Below, one piece after another: positions 52,126 through 61,930 of a DNA stretch of 64,000 nucleotides. How positions within the stretch are numbered: the first letter of the stretch is position 1; each line of letters starts with the position of its first letter. The notes under the pieces were generated by a model. The model saw nothing but the letters and a program-made list of their open reading frames with translations. It searched no databases and had not been told where the DNA came from. Both the position numbers and the translations under genes were made by a program. Source of the DNA: Pseudomonadota bacterium (GTDB lineage: Bacteria; Pseudomonadota; Gammaproteobacteria; Burkholderiales; Burkholderiaceae_C); contig JAKBBK010000007.1 in the NCBI GenBank assembly GCA_021808525.1, positions 1-64,000 on the forward strand, in the 5' to 3' direction.

Positions 52126-53346
52126 ATGCTCAACGCACTCGCCACACCGCGCCCCGCGCAGGCCGCCGAAGCAGGCGCCCCCGATGCGCGCCGCCCCGCC
52201 ACCCAGACCTTCCTGACCCACGCCGCGCGCAGCAAGGCCTTCCACGGCTTCGTCAACCCGCCGATCTACCGCGGCTCCACGGTGCTGTTCGACACCATGG
52301 ACGACCTGGTCCACGGCCGCGGGGAATTCACCTACGGACGCAAGGGCAACCCCAGCACCCGGGCCCTGGAGGGCGCCTGGACCGAACTGGCCGGCGCGGC
52401 CGGCACCATCCTGTGCGGCTCGGGCCTGGCCGCGATCACCACGGCGCTGCTCAGCGTGGCCCGGGCCGGCGACCACCTGCTGGTGGTCGACACCGTGTAC
52501 GGCCCCGTGCGCGCCTTGTGCGACGGCCTGCTCGAGCGCTTCGGCGTCGCCGTCAGCTACTTCCCCCCGGACCCCGGAGCCGACTTCGAGCAGGCATTCC
52601 GCGACAACACGGTGGCCGTCTACCTGGAGTCCCCCGGCTCCCTGACCATGGAGATCCAGGATGTGCCGGGCCTCGCGGCCATCGCGCATGCTCGCGGAGC
52701 CTGCGTGCTCATGGACAATACCTGGTCCACGCCGATTCTTTTTGACGCCCATGCGACGGGCGTGGATATTTCCATCGAAGCGGGAACCAAATACCTGGGC
52801 GGCGCCTCGGATCTGTTGCTGGGAGTGGCCAGCGCGAATTCCGCCTATTGGCCCCGATTGCAGGATACGCACAGAATGATGGGGTGCATCGCCGGCCCCG
52901 AGGATGTATTCCTGGCCCTGCGCGGATTCCGCACCCTCGATTTGCGCATCCGGGAATCCGGCAAGCGCGCCCTGGAGATCGCCCACTGGCTGCGATCCAG
53001 GCCCGGGGTGCGCGCCGTGCTGCACCCGGCCCTCGAACAGAGCCCGGGGCATGGCTACTGGAAACGCGACTATCATGGCGCCAGCGGCCTGTTCTCGGTG
53101 ATACTCGATCCAGTATCAAGGCAAAGCCTCGCGCGCATGCTGGACGGTTTGCGTCTATTCGGCATGGGATATTCCTGGGGCGGATTCGAAAGCCTGGTGA
53201 CTCCCATCGACCATGACCTCGTGCGCACCGCGAAACCCTGGCCGCATACCGGCCCGACCCTGCGTTTGTATATCGGCCTGGAAGATGTCGACGATTTGAA
53301 GCAGGACCTGTCGGACGGTTTTGCGAGACTGGCCGGAAAACCATGA
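52126..53346 (+). CDS. metC: cystathionine beta-lyase-like PLP enzyme
   Basis: A 406-residue Cys/Met-metabolism PLP enzyme. Motifs: YRGSTVLFDTMDD, YGRKGNPSTRALEG, GSGLAAITTALLS, LMDNTWSTP and the PLP lysine in IEAGTKYLGGASD. GYSWGGFESL is typical of cystathionine beta-lyase. It cleaves cystathionine or cystine to release ammonia and pyruvate. The next genes encode a cystine-type importer, so a role in cystine degradation is likely. Start ATG 52126. Confidence 0.88.
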   Translation: MLNALATPRPAQAAEAGAPDARRPATQTFLTHAARSKAFHGFVNPPIYRGSTVLFDTMDDLVHGRGEFTYGRKGNPSTRALEGAWTELAGAAGTILCGSGLAAITTALLSVARAGDHLLVVDTVYGPVRALCDGLLERFGVAVSYFPPDPGADFEQAFRDNTVAVYLESPGSLTMEIQDVPGLAAIAHARGACVLMDNTWSTPILFDAHATGVDISIEAGTKYLGGASDLLLGVASANSAYWPRLQDTHRMMGCIAGPEDVFLALRGFRTLDLRIRESGKRALEIAHWLRSRPGVRAVLHPALEQSPGHGYWKRDYHGASGLFSVILDPVSRQSLARMLDGLRLFGMGYSWGGFESLVTPIDHDLVRTAKPWPHTGPTLRLYIGLEDVDDLKQDLSDGFARLAGKP

Positions 53347-53377
53347 CCCGAGCATTATCAACACACGGAGAGACACG

Positions 53378-54226
53378 ATGAAAAAATCCCAGGAAACTCG
53401 CACCGACGCCGCCTCGCGGGCGGCAGAGCCCGCCCTGCCCGGCCGCCGCAGCCTGCTGGGCGCGGCGGCCGTCGGCGCACTCGGACTGGTGGCCCTGCCG
53501 GCCTTCGCCGACCCCGCCGGGCTGTGGAAGCGCATCCAGGCCCGCAAGGAACTGCTGGTCGGACTGGAAGGCACCTACCCGCCCTTCAACTACGTCGACA
53601 AGCACGGCGAGCTCACGGGCTTCGAGGTCGACTTCGCCAAGGCCCTGGCCGCCCACATGGGCCTGAGCGCGAAGTTCGTGCCCACGCCCTGGTCGGGCAT
53701 GCTGGCCGGGCTGGACTCGGCCCGCTTCGACGTGGTGATCAACCAGGTCACGATCACTCCCGAGCGCCAGAAGAAATACCTGTTCAGCCAGCCCTACACC
53801 GTCTCGGGCGCGCAGATCCTGGTGCGCAAGGGCGACCAGAACAAGTACGACACCATCGCCAGCCTGGACGGCCGCGTCGTGGGCGTGGGACTGGGCAGCA
53901 ACTACGAGTCCTGGCTGAAGCAGAACGCGCCCAAGGTGCGCATCCAGACCTACTCGGGCATCAACACCGCCTTGCAGGACCTGGAGATCGGCCGCGTCGA
54001 CGCCATCATCAACGACCGCCTGGAGTCCGCCTACCTGCTCAAGCACACCGACGGGCGCGTGGTGGCCGCGGGCCAGCCCTTCTCCAAGCAGTACTCGGGC
54101 ATCGCGATGCGTCAGGGGCACCCCCAGTTGCAGGCGCATGTCGACGCGGCCCTGGCGGCCCTGCGCAAGGACGGCCAGCTCGCTGCGATCTCGAACAAGT
54201 GGTTCGGCATGGACATCACCCGCTGA
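53378..54226 (+). CDS. cystine/amino-acid ABC transporter binding protein
   Basis: A 282-residue periplasmic binding protein with a twin-arginine-like RRSLLGAAAVG signal (about 23-45). Mature features match FliY/TcyJ: EGTYPPFNYVDKHGELTGFEVDFAKALA, INQVTITPERQKKYLFSQPY and a C-terminal NKWFG. The GGAGAG ribosome-binding site precedes ATG 53378. It is first of the ABC transporter genes and follows metC by 31 nt. Confidence 0.88.
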   Translation: MKKSQETRTDAASRAAEPALPGRRSLLGAAAVGALGLVALPAFADPAGLWKRIQARKELLVGLEGTYPPFNYVDKHGELTGFEVDFAKALAAHMGLSAKFVPTPWSGMLAGLDSARFDVVINQVTITPERQKKYLFSQPYTVSGAQILVRKGDQNKYDTIASLDGRVVGVGLGSNYESWLKQNAPKVRIQTYSGINTALQDLEIGRVDAIINDRLESAYLLKHTDGRVVAAGQPFSKQYSGIAMRQGHPQLQAHVDAALAALRKDGQLAAISNKWFGMDITR

Positions 54227-54229
54227 ACC

Positions 54230-54898
54230 ATGAGTTCCAGCCTGGAACTGGTCTGGGAATCCCTCCCCATGCTGGCCCAGGGGGCCGGCTACACCATCGT
54301 GCTCAGCGTGGGGAGCATGGCCATCGGCCTGGTCATCGGGCTGGCCGTGGCCCTGGCGCGGCTGTACCCGGTGCCGGTGCTGAGCCGGCTGGCCTCCTTT
54401 TTCGTGTCCTTCATCCGGGGCACGCCGCTGCTGGTGCAGTTGTTCCTCATCTACTACGGGCTGGGGCAACTGGGCCTGCGGCTCGACCCCATCTCCTCGG
54501 CCTTCCTGGGCTTCAGCCTGAACATCGGCGGCTACACCTCGGAGATCCTCCGCTCGGCCATTCTCTCCGTGGACCACGGCCAGTGGGAGGCCGCCCAGTC
54601 CATCGGCATGTCCCAGCCGCTGACCCTTCGGCGGGTCATCCTGCCCCAGGCCGCGCGGGTGGCCATGGCGCCGCTGGGCAACAGTTTCATCAGCCTGGTC
54701 AAGGACACCTCGCTGGCCGCGACCATCCAGGTTCCCGAGCTGTTCCGGCAGGCGCAGTTGATCACGGCGCGCACCTTCCAGGTGTTCACCATGTACGTGT
54801 CCGCCGCCGCGATCTACTGGCTGCTGTCCAGCATGCTGGCCCGGGGCCAGACCCGGCTCGAGGCGAGATTCTCCGCCCACGTGCGGCGCAGCAGGTAG
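54230..54898 (+). CDS. amino-acid ABC permease (TcyL/YecS-like)
   Basis: A 222-residue polar amino-acid permease with the binding-protein-dependent signature EAAQSIGMSQPLTLRRVILPQA in the cytoplasmic loop. Other features: SFIRGTPLLVQLFLIYYGL and GGYTSEILRSAI. It starts 3 nt after the binding-protein gene. Works as the membrane part of the cystine-type importer. Confidence 0.9.
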   Translation: MSSSLELVWESLPMLAQGAGYTIVLSVGSMAIGLVIGLAVALARLYPVPVLSRLASFFVSFIRGTPLLVQLFLIYYGLGQLGLRLDPISSAFLGFSLNIGGYTSEILRSAILSVDHGQWEAAQSIGMSQPLTLRRVILPQAARVAMAPLGNSFISLVKDTSLAATIQVPELFRQAQLITARTFQVFTMYVSAAAIYWLLSSMLARGQTRLEARFSAHVRRSR

Positions 54899-54904
54899 CT
54901 CCCC

Positions 54905-55702
54905 ATGCAAGAGACCACGCACGCGACCACGCAAGCGACCACGCCGGCGACCATGATCGAGGTCCGGGGACTGCGCAAGACCTTCGGGCAAAGCGAGATC
55001 CTGCACGGCATCGATCTCGGCGTGCGCAAGGGCGAAGTGGTGGCCATCATCGGCCCCAGCGGATCCGGCAAGACCTCCCTGCTGCGCTGCCTGAGCTGCC
55101 TGGATGAGCCCAGCGGCGGCTCCATCCGGGTCCATCAGGTGGTGATCGACGGTGCGATTCCCCTCAAGCGCCAGAAGGCCGCGGTGCGGGAACTGCGTCG
55201 GCACGTGGGATTCGTGTTCCAGAACTTCAACCTGTTTCCCCACCGCACGGCCCTGGAGAACGTCGCCGAGGGCCTGATCTTCGTCAAGCGACAGGCACCC
55301 GAGCTCGCGCGGGACAACGCGCGGGCCATGCTCGCCAAGGTGGGGCTGGAGAACAAGCGCGACATGTACCCTTCCGCGCTCAGCGGAGGCCAGCAGCAGC
55401 GCGTGGCCATCGCGCGCGCGTTGGCGATGAACCCCGACGTGATCCTGTTCGACGAACCCACCTCCGCGCTGGACCCCGAGCTGGTCGGCGAGGTGCTCAC
55501 GGTGATGCGCGCGCTGGCCGAGGAGCACCGCACGATGGTGGTGGTCACGCACGAGATGAACTTCGCCCGGGAGGCGGCCGACCGCACCGTGTTCATGGAC
55601 GCCGGGTCCATCGTCGAGCAGGGCCCGTCGAGGGAACTGTTCCTCAACCCCCGGGAAGCGCGCACCCGCAAGTTCCTCGGGCGCCTGATGGAGGGCCGCT
55701 GA
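54905..55702 (+). CDS. amino-acid ABC ATPase (TcyN/YecC-like)
   Basis: A 265-residue ATPase with Walker [10 protein letters not shown], signature [17 protein letters not shown], Walker [13 protein letters not shown] and an H-loop THEMNFAR. The first 16 residues are Thr/Ala repeats ([14 protein letters not shown]). Met17 (54953) may be the true start. Third gene of the importer; an Lrp-type regulator follows. Confidence 0.9.
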   Translation: MQETTHATTQATTPATMIEVRGLRKTFGQSEILHGIDLGVRKGEVVAIIGPSGSGKTSLLRCLSCLDEPSGGSIRVHQVVIDGAIPLKRQKAAVRELRRHVGFVFQNFNLFPHRTALENVAEGLIFVKRQAPELARDNARAMLAKVGLENKRDMYPSALSGGQQQRVAIARALAMNPDVILFDEPTSALDPELVGEVLTVMRALAEEHRTMVVVTHEMNFAREAADRTVFMDAGSIVEQGPSRELFLNPREARTRKFLGRLMEGR

Positions 55703-55715
55703 GGGCCGCGAGACC

Positions 55716-56183
55716 ATGGACAAGTTCGACCGCGAGATCCTGCGCCAGCTGCAGCGCGACGCCGACCTGCCCATGGCCAGGATCGCCGAGGCCATCGGCA
55801 TCTCGCCGGCCGCCTGCTGGAGGCGCCTGCAGCGCCTGCAGGAGGCCGGCGTGGTGCGCGGCAAGGTGGCCCTGCTCGACGACGCCAAGCTCAACGCCGG
55901 GGTCACGGTATTCGTGTCCATCCGCACCAGCGATCACTCCGCCGCCTGGGTGAAGGCCTTTTCCACCGCGCTGGACGACATCGAGGAAATCGTCGAGATC
56001 TACCGCATGAGCGGGGAGGTGGACTACCTGCTGAAGATCAAGGTGCCGGACATCAAGGCCTACGACGCCATCTACCGCAAGATCATCGAGCGCATGCATT
56101 TCCTCGACGTCAGCTCGAGCTTCGCGATGGAACAGATCAAGTCGACCACGGCGCTGCCCCTGTCCTACCTCGATCTGGAGTAG
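55716..56183 (+). CDS. Lrp/AsnC regulator, DecR-like
   Basis: A 155-residue regulator with an N-terminal helix-turn-helix (ARIAEAIGISPAACWRRLQRLQ) and a C-terminal RAM domain (EIYRMSGEVDYLLKIKVPDIKAYDAIY). The helix and tail resemble E. coli DecR (YbaO), which senses cysteine and drives its breakdown. Lying after a MetC-like lyase and cystine-type importer, it is likely their regulator (inference). Confidence 0.87.
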   Translation: MDKFDREILRQLQRDADLPMARIAEAIGISPAACWRRLQRLQEAGVVRGKVALLDDAKLNAGVTVFVSIRTSDHSAAWVKAFSTALDDIEEIVEIYRMSGEVDYLLKIKVPDIKAYDAIYRKIIERMHFLDVSSSFAMEQIKSTTALPLSYLDLE

Positions 56184-56203
56184 GCGCCGCGCGCGGACCG
56201 CCT

Positions 56204-56234
56204 CCTCGCCCCTCGCCCCCTCGCCCCCTCGCCT
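56204..56234 (+). repeat. tandem CCTCGCCC octamers
   Basis: About 3.5 near-perfect copies of CCTCGCCC lie between the Lrp gene and the next ATG (56242). It is pyrimidine-only on this strand and leaves no room for a normal ribosome-binding site. Confidence 0.6.
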
Positions 56235-56241
56235 CATCCCC

Positions 56242-56871
56242 ATGTCCCACGCCTGGTTCGTGCTGGCCGACCTGCTCGGCACCTTCGCCTTCGCGCTCAG
56301 CGGCGCCACCGCCTCGATCGAGCGCAGGCTGGATCTGTTCGGGGTCGCGGTGGTGGCCTTTCTCACGGCCTGCGGAGGCGGCATCGTGCGCGACCTGTGC
56401 CTGGGCTCCACGCCGCCCGTGGCCCTGGTCGAGTGGCGCTACCTGGCGGTGGCCCTGCTGGCCTGCGCCATGTCCCTGTGGTCGCAGCGCCTGATTCGGC
56501 GCCTGCGGCACCCGGTGCTGGTGTTCGACGCCGTCGGGCTGGGCTTTTTCGCGGTGGCCGGAGCCCACAAGGCCCTGCTGATCACCCGCAACCCCGAGGC
56601 GGCCGTCGCGCTGGGGGTCGCCACCGCGGTGGGCGGAGGCGTGCTGCGCGACGTGCTGCTCAACCGCGTGCCCGTGATCCTGCAGCGCGAGATCTATGCG
56701 CTGGCCGCGCTGCTCGGCGCGGGCGTGCAGGTGGCCGGACAGCGCGCGGGCTGGGCGCCGGACTGGACGCCCTGGGTGGGCGCCTTCAGCTGCGCCCTGC
56801 TGCGCTTCCTGGCGATGCGCCGCGGCTGGCGCCTTCCCCTGTCGCGCGGCGCCGATCGCGCCACATCCTGA
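56242..56871 (+). CDS. TRIC/UPF0126-family cation-channel-like protein
   Basis: A 209-residue protein with seven predicted transmembrane helices and the duplicated family motif: FLTACGGGIVRDLCLG and ATAVGGGVLRDVLLNRVP. The YadS/YicG group belongs here. TRIC homologues conduct K+; the substrate in this bacterium is unknown. Confidence 0.88.
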   Translation: MSHAWFVLADLLGTFAFALSGATASIERRLDLFGVAVVAFLTACGGGIVRDLCLGSTPPVALVEWRYLAVALLACAMSLWSQRLIRRLRHPVLVFDAVGLGFFAVAGAHKALLITRNPEAAVALGVATAVGGGVLRDVLLNRVPVILQREIYALAALLGAGVQVAGQRAGWAPDWTPWVGAFSCALLRFLAMRRGWRLPLSRGADRATS

Positions 56872-56955
56872 CACAGCGCAGGGAGCGGCCGCATCCTAGG
56901 ATGGCGGTCGCCGCGGCCGCAGGGGCTCGGCGGCATGTTTTCCGCAGGAGCCGCA

Positions 56956-57726
56956 ATGACCCAGCACAACCCGCAAGCCACCGCCGCGCATGGGCGCATG
57001 GCGCTGTTCGCCGCGCTCGCGCTCGTGGCCGTGGCGCTCGCCGGCTCGGTGGGCTGGCTGCTCGGACGCCAGGGCCCGGCGCCGCGCGAGGGCCTTCCCG
57101 TGCTGTTCAAGGCGCCGGAATTCCGCGGATTGATCAACCAGAACGGGATCCAGTTGTCCTCGGCCCATTTCCGCGGCAAGGCGCTGGTGGTGACCTTCCT
57201 GTTTCCCTATTGCAATACCTTCTGCCCGGTGGTGGCGGCGCACCTGGTGGGTTTCGAGAACCTGCTGGCTTCCACGCCGCTGGCCGGACGGGTCGACGTG
57301 GTGGCCTTCGACGTCGACCCCGGCGACACCGGCCCGCGGCAGATGCGCGACTTCCTGCGCGAATACGGCTGGAATCCGGCGAATCCCCGCTGGCAGTTCC
57401 TGACCGGCAGGCCGACCCAGATCCGACGCGTGGTCTCCGGGGGCTACCACGTGGACTACCAGAAGGTGCCGGATTCGCCCCCCGCCGCTTCGGGCCCCGC
57501 CCCCACGCAAGCCTCGCCGGCACTGGCCGTGGCCGGAAGCGACCCGCAGCCCATCGTGGCCAATCCCCTGGCGACGCGGGCCGACGTCGACTACGACATC
57601 ACCCATGAGGACGTGATGATGATCGTCGATCCCCAAGGCCGGGTGCGCAAGATCTACGACCAGGCCGATGCGGTGGGCAAGATGCGCCTGCTGCGCGATG
57701 TGCGCGCGGCGCTGGGCGCGCCCTGA
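56956..57726 (+). CDS. Sco1/SenC copper chaperone family protein
   Basis: A 256-residue protein with an N-terminal membrane anchor (about 16-37) and a thioredoxin fold. Copper-binding motif CNTFC in FPYCNTFCPVVA and the distal His in DITHEDVMMIVDPQG are both present, so the Sco copper site is complete. A Pro/Ala-rich loop (about 170-200) is inserted before the His. It would help assemble CuA of cytochrome oxidase or act as a redox protein. The start at 56956 has a CAGGAG site. Confidence 0.88.
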   Translation: MTQHNPQATAAHGRMALFAALALVAVALAGSVGWLLGRQGPAPREGLPVLFKAPEFRGLINQNGIQLSSAHFRGKALVVTFLFPYCNTFCPVVAAHLVGFENLLASTPLAGRVDVVAFDVDPGDTGPRQMRDFLREYGWNPANPRWQFLTGRPTQIRRVVSGGYHVDYQKVPDSPPAASGPAPTQASPALAVAGSDPQPIVANPLATRADVDYDITHEDVMMIVDPQGRVRKIYDQADAVGKMRLLRDVRAALGAP

Positions 57727-57742
57727 GCCTGGCGGCCCGGCT

Positions 57743-59113
57743 TCACTGCAGCATGAAGGTCTGGTATTCGAGCCTGCGAAACAGACCCTGCAGCAGGAAC
57801 AGGCCGAAGAACAGGGTGCACAGGATGGACACGGCGAAACCGTAGCCGTAGTAGTCCGATCCCAGGTGAATCGACAGCAGGCTCAGGCTGAAGTTCAGCA
57901 ACGCCAGTGCAGCGGTGATCATGACCACCTCCCTGCGCCGGTCGAGGTAATAGAACACGTTGAGCACGGCCAGCAGCATGACCTGGAAGCTCGCGGCCAC
58001 CGCCTGCACCATGTAGAGCGGGGTGTACAGCTCGCTGATGCCGATGAGCCGGAAGATCGAGGGCACGAAGGTGTAGAGCGACAGCAGGGTCAGCGCCTGC
58101 ACCTTCAGGATCTGGTAGAGCCCGTCCCGCACCACGTCCTGCATGCGCTCCCGAAATCCCACGATGGCGCCCAGGGTGCCGCCGCTGCGCACGGTCTTGT
58201 AGAACTCGTCGTACCACTCGACGAAGTCGGTCTCGAACTTGACCAGGAACACGGCCATGCCGGGAATCACCGACAGATAGGCCAGGAAGACCGGCAGGTC
58301 GTAGATGGTCGACGCGCGCAGCGCGCCGATGATCGGGCGGGAGGTCCCGGGATCGAACCAGAACACCAGCTTGTCGATCCAGATTCCCAGGTTGTAGAGG
58401 GTTCCCCCGAGCAGCAGCGCGGTGTACATGCGCCCGGGCCGGAAACACTCGAGGCTCAAGGGGGACTGCACCGGGAAATTGCGCAGCACCAGCCAGAGCA
58501 TCACCCCCCACATGAGGAACTGCCCGCCCAGGAATCCCGCCAGCAGTCCATCGATGCCCCAGGGCCGCCCGATGGACGCGAAGGCCACCGAGGCCCCGTA
58601 GCCCAGCGCATACAGGAGCACGATGATGCGGTAGTTCTTGAGCCCGGACAGGAAGGCCGTGGTGATCCACAGATTGCACAGCAAGGTGAATCCCAGGACG
58701 ATCCAGACCCGGTAGAACGCATCCACGCCCTGGAAGGCCAGCAGCGAAACGGCCAGCCCGAAGGCTCCCGCCACCGCGGTGGTGACCAGCATGACGCCCA
58801 GGTAGGCCCCCCCGATCAGATCCTTGCGATTCTCGAACAGGCGATCGGCCACCCAGCGGGTGAAACCCAGCTGCAGCCCGCCGCTGAGCACCAGCGAGCC
58901 CATGATCAGATAGGTGACGGTGACCTGGAACTGCGTGATCATGCGCCCCGGGGTGACCACGCCCAGGGAGATGATGCCGGTGGCCATCAGCCCCAGGATG
59001 GAGAACACCCAGGGCCCGGAGCTGATGATGGAGGCGTACAGGTAGGCCCGCAGCAGCCCGAGGTAGGACTGGGAGCGCAGGAGCTTGCGGAGTTCGAATC
59101 CGATTCCGGCCAT
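57743..59113 (-). CDS. pelG: PelG, Pel exopolysaccharide inner-membrane transporter
   Basis: A 456-residue protein with about 12 predicted transmembrane helices. The N-terminus MAGIGFELRKLLRSQSYLGL is the family signature, and a C-terminal ILCTLFFGLFLLQGLFRRLE follows. PelG is a MOP-superfamily flippase-like subunit of the PelDEFG synthase. Start ATG 59113, 13 nt after pelF. Last gene of the unit. Confidence 0.95.
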   Translation of the reverse strand: MAGIGFELRKLLRSQSYLGLLRAYLYASIISSGPWVFSILGLMATGIISLGVVTPGRMITQFQVTVTYLIMGSLVLSGGLQLGFTRWVADRLFENRKDLIGGAYLGVMLVTTAVAGAFGLAVSLLAFQGVDAFYRVWIVLGFTLLCNLWITTAFLSGLKNYRIIVLLYALGYGASVAFASIGRPWGIDGLLAGFLGGQFLMWGVMLWLVLRNFPVQSPLSLECFRPGRMYTALLLGGTLYNLGIWIDKLVFWFDPGTSRPIIGALRASTIYDLPVFLAYLSVIPGMAVFLVKFETDFVEWYDEFYKTVRSGGTLGAIVGFRERMQDVVRDGLYQILKVQALTLLSLYTFVPSIFRLIGISELYTPLYMVQAVAASFQVMLLAVLNVFYYLDRRREVVMITAALALLNFSLSLLSIHLGSDYYGYGFAVSILCTLFFGLFLLQGLFRRLEYQTFMLQ

Positions 59114-59126
59114 CGTGTCTCCCGGC

Positions 59127-60833
59127 TCAGCCGGCCTCGGGCCATGCGGTGTCGGGCGCGCCGATGTCGAGGTCCAGGGCCTCGAAGGTGTCGGATGCCT
59201 CGGCCTCGTCGGCTTCGTCCGGCATCGGCTCGCCGCGCAGCACCGTGGCCAGCGCCCCCACCTGGTCGCGCTGTCCGGAGGCCCGCGCCACGCTTCGCTC
59301 GAGGGCATCCTGGTAGACCGAGCGGTACAGATCGAACATCAGATCCTGCGTGTAGTAGCGCTCCACGCGCGCCACGGCGGCGGCGCTGGCCGCGCGCCAG
59401 CGCTGGGCATCGCCCAGCAGCGCCGCGCATTCCACGCCCAGCGACTGCGCGTCGGCGATGCCCACGAGCTGCCCGGCGGCTCCCAGCGCCTCGTCCTCCG
59501 GCCCGAGGCCCAGCAGCAGCTGGCGGCACGAACCCACGTCCGTGGTCACCGCGGGCACCCCGGCCGCGAATCCCTCCAGCAGCACCAGGGGCAAGCCCTC
59601 GCTGATGGACGAGAGCACGACCAGCCCCACCTTCGGCAGCAGCTCCGCGGTGCGCTGGAAGCCGAGAAAGCGCAGGTGCTCGCCGAGTTGCAGGCTCTCC
59701 GCCAGCTCCCGGCACTCGCGCACGTAGTCCGGATCCTCGTCCTGCGGGCCGGCGATCCAGCCCTCGATGGTCGGCAGCCGGTTGCGCGCCACGCGCACGG
59801 CGCGAATGAAGGTCTTCACATCCTTGATGGGCACGACCCGCCCGATCAGGCACATGACCTGGGGCACCTGCTCCGGGCGCGCGGCCCGCGCGCCCGCGTA
59901 GGCCTTCAGGTCGATGCCGTTGGGAATGGAGCAGGTGGTCGCCGGATCCGCGCCGTCGGCGATCTGCCGGATGCGATTGGCCTCGTACAAGGACACCACC
60001 GGATCGGCGCTGTCGTAGCACATGCGGCCCAGGGACTCGAACAGGCGAATCCACAGTTGGCGCAAATATCCGGCGTCGCCTGCGTTGCGCTCCAGCATGG
60101 GGGTGTTGTCGCTGATCCAGGTCGAGGAGAACAGCTCGATGCGTCGTTCCTTGGTGTAGATCCCATGCTCCGACAGGATCAGGGGCTTGTCGTGCATGCG
60201 CGAGAGGATGGCGCCCAGATAGCCCGCATAGCCCGTGGACACGCTGTGGTAGACGGTGGCCGCGGGCAGCGTGCGCGCCAGTTCGGCCAGGGTCCAGATC
60301 GGCGTGTGCATGGTCCGCACGGTCCAGAAATAGTCCACGAAGGAAGGGTCCGTGCAGCGCGACTCGTACTCGCTGGCGATGTAGGACCAGGAGTCGCCCG
60401 AGTGCAGGAAATAGGCCAGGTCCAGCTTGTCGCCCATGGCCTCCAGGCTGCGGCGAAGCAGCTCCGAGCGGCTGTCGCGATCCTGGCCTTCGCGCAGCAG
60501 GACATGCAGGCTGTCCACCAGGTCCGCGGTGCCTGGATCACCCCGCCGCTGGACCGGCGGCGGCAGCAGGGTCTGGCTGAACAGGTAATGGTGGGTGATC
60601 GCCACCACGTTGTCCGGAACCTCGTAGCGTGGCTTGCCGTAGTCCTGTTCGCGCGCGCCGATGAACACGATGTGGAAGCGCAGGTGCGCGAAGCCGCGAA
60701 CCATCTGGTGCACCCAGCTCGACACCCCGCCGGCCACGTAGGGGTAGGTGCCCTCCAGCAGCAGCATGACATCGACCAGGCTGGGCGCCTCGTAGCCCTG
60801 CGGCTGGGTATCGACGAAATCCACCCGACTCAT
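59127..60833 (-). CDS. pelF: PelF, Pel glycosyltransferase
   Basis: A 568-residue GT4-type transferase that uses UDP-GalNAc/GlcNAc to polymerise Pel. Motifs: LLLEGTYPYVAGGVSSWVHQM at the N-terminus, SEHGIYTKERRIEL, IPNGIDLKAY and EGLPLVLLEGFAAGVPAVTTDVGS. About 50 extra residues at the C-terminus are rich in Asp/Glu. It overlaps pelE by ATGA. A cytosolic protein. Confidence 0.95.
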   Translation of the reverse strand: MSRVDFVDTQPQGYEAPSLVDVMLLLEGTYPYVAGGVSSWVHQMVRGFAHLRFHIVFIGAREQDYGKPRYEVPDNVVAITHHYLFSQTLLPPPVQRRGDPGTADLVDSLHVLLREGQDRDSRSELLRRSLEAMGDKLDLAYFLHSGDSWSYIASEYESRCTDPSFVDYFWTVRTMHTPIWTLAELARTLPAATVYHSVSTGYAGYLGAILSRMHDKPLILSEHGIYTKERRIELFSSTWISDNTPMLERNAGDAGYLRQLWIRLFESLGRMCYDSADPVVSLYEANRIRQIADGADPATTCSIPNGIDLKAYAGARAARPEQVPQVMCLIGRVVPIKDVKTFIRAVRVARNRLPTIEGWIAGPQDEDPDYVRECRELAESLQLGEHLRFLGFQRTAELLPKVGLVVLSSISEGLPLVLLEGFAAGVPAVTTDVGSCRQLLLGLGPEDEALGAAGQLVGIADAQSLGVECAALLGDAQRWRAASAAAVARVERYYTQDLMFDLYRSVYQDALERSVARASGQRDQVGALATVLRGEPMPDEADEAEASDTFEALDLDIGAPDTAWPEAG

Positions 60834-61930
60834 GTTCTCGCGCCTTCGTTCCAGGAAGCATCCCGATCGCCCGCGGGCACCGTCGGCGCCGGGACGCCGC
60901 CCGCGCGGCCTTTCCAGAGCCTGACCACCGGTCGCAGGCGCGGCGCGACCTGGGAAACGTCCAGGGGCCGCAGACTGTTTGCGACTTGATCGTAGCGCCT
61001 GGCCATCCACTCGATTTCCGCCGCGTAGGGTCGCCACAGCGTGGGAGCCGCGCCCTGCGCGGCGAGCTCATCCAGGGCGGCCCTGGCCGCATCCATGCGC
61101 TGCGTGGCCAGCGAAAGCCGCAGCACCATCAGGCGCAGCCCGGTGTCGCGTGGCATCGCCCGCAGCGCCAGCTCGCAGTGCTCGAGGGCCTGCTCCAGCG
61201 CGAACACCCGCAGGTCTCCCTGGGCGAGCCCCTGGTAGATGAACTCCATGTGCATCTCCGCGACCCGCCGGGCGGTGCGCCCGAGCTGATCCGGGGGGGC
61301 GCCCACGGCCTGGGCCTGTCGCAGCTCGCGCGTGGCCGCCTGCAAGGCATCGGTGAGCCGATGCTCCCATTCGCTGCCGATGCCATAGGCCAGCAGGCGG
61401 ATCTCCTCGTTGGGGTCGCTGAGCAGATGGCGCATCACCGGCAGCGCCAGCCGAGGCGGCATCTCGCGCAGGGCCAGCACCGCGCGAATGCGTCGCTGCG
61501 CGGGCTGGCTCTGGTCGCGAGCGATGCTGGCCATCTGGCCCGCCGGCATCTCCTGGCGCATCGCCTCGTCCGGCTGCGCGATGGAAAACACATCCAGACG
61601 CGGCGCCGAGCGCAAGGCCTCCGGCTGGAGCTCTCGCATGGGTCGCGCATGCGCGACCCGCATGGCGACGAGCAGCCCCGGAGCGCCGACCACGGGCATG
61701 AACAGGGCCGGCAGCCCGAGCAGGCCGAGCGCGAGGCCGCGCGGCTCGCGGCTCGAGGCGGGCAGCCAGGGGAACAGGGCCAGCGCCATGAGCAGCGCCG
61801 CCACGACATGCAGCACCCAGAACACCAGGATCGGCTCGGCGACAGTCCCATGGAGCAGGACCCCCAAGGCCCCGGCATCCAGTGCCAGGGACAGGGGCAG
61901 CAGCCAGGTCAGCCGCTTCGAGGCCGTCAA
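60830..61930 (-). CDS. pelE: PelE, inner-membrane TPR protein of the Pel synthase
   Basis: A 366-residue protein with two or three N-terminal transmembrane helices (about 8-65) and a helical repeat domain with FALEQALEHCELALRAMPRDTGLRLMVLRL. P. aeruginosa PelE has 329 residues. No ATG or GTG lies in place. A TTG at 61930 that overlaps the pelD stop (TTGA) with GGGGAAG upstream is the most likely start. Start is therefore inferred. PelE forms a complex with PelD. Confidence 0.85.
   Translation of the reverse strand: MTASKRLTWLLPLSLALDAGALGVLLHGTVAEPILVFWVLHVVAALLMALALFPWLPASSREPRGLALGLLGLPALFMPVVGAPGLLVAMRVAHARPMRELQPEALRSAPRLDVFSIAQPDEAMRQEMPAGQMASIARDQSQPAQRRIRAVLALREMPPRLALPVMRHLLSDPNEEIRLLAYGIGSEWEHRLTDALQAATRELRQAQAVGAPPDQLGRTARRVAEMHMEFIYQGLAQGDLRVFALEQALEHCELALRAMPRDTGLRLMVLRLSLATQRMDAARAALDELAAQGAAPTLWRPYAAEIEWMARRYDQVANSLRPLDVSQVAPRLRPVVRLWKGRAGGVPAPTVPAGDRDASWNEGART

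Noticed and set aside
55716..56871. Lrp-type regulator as controller of the TRIC-family gene downstream
   Set aside because: A 58-nt spacer with tandem repeats separates them and no functional link is evident; the upstream cystine genes are the better target.
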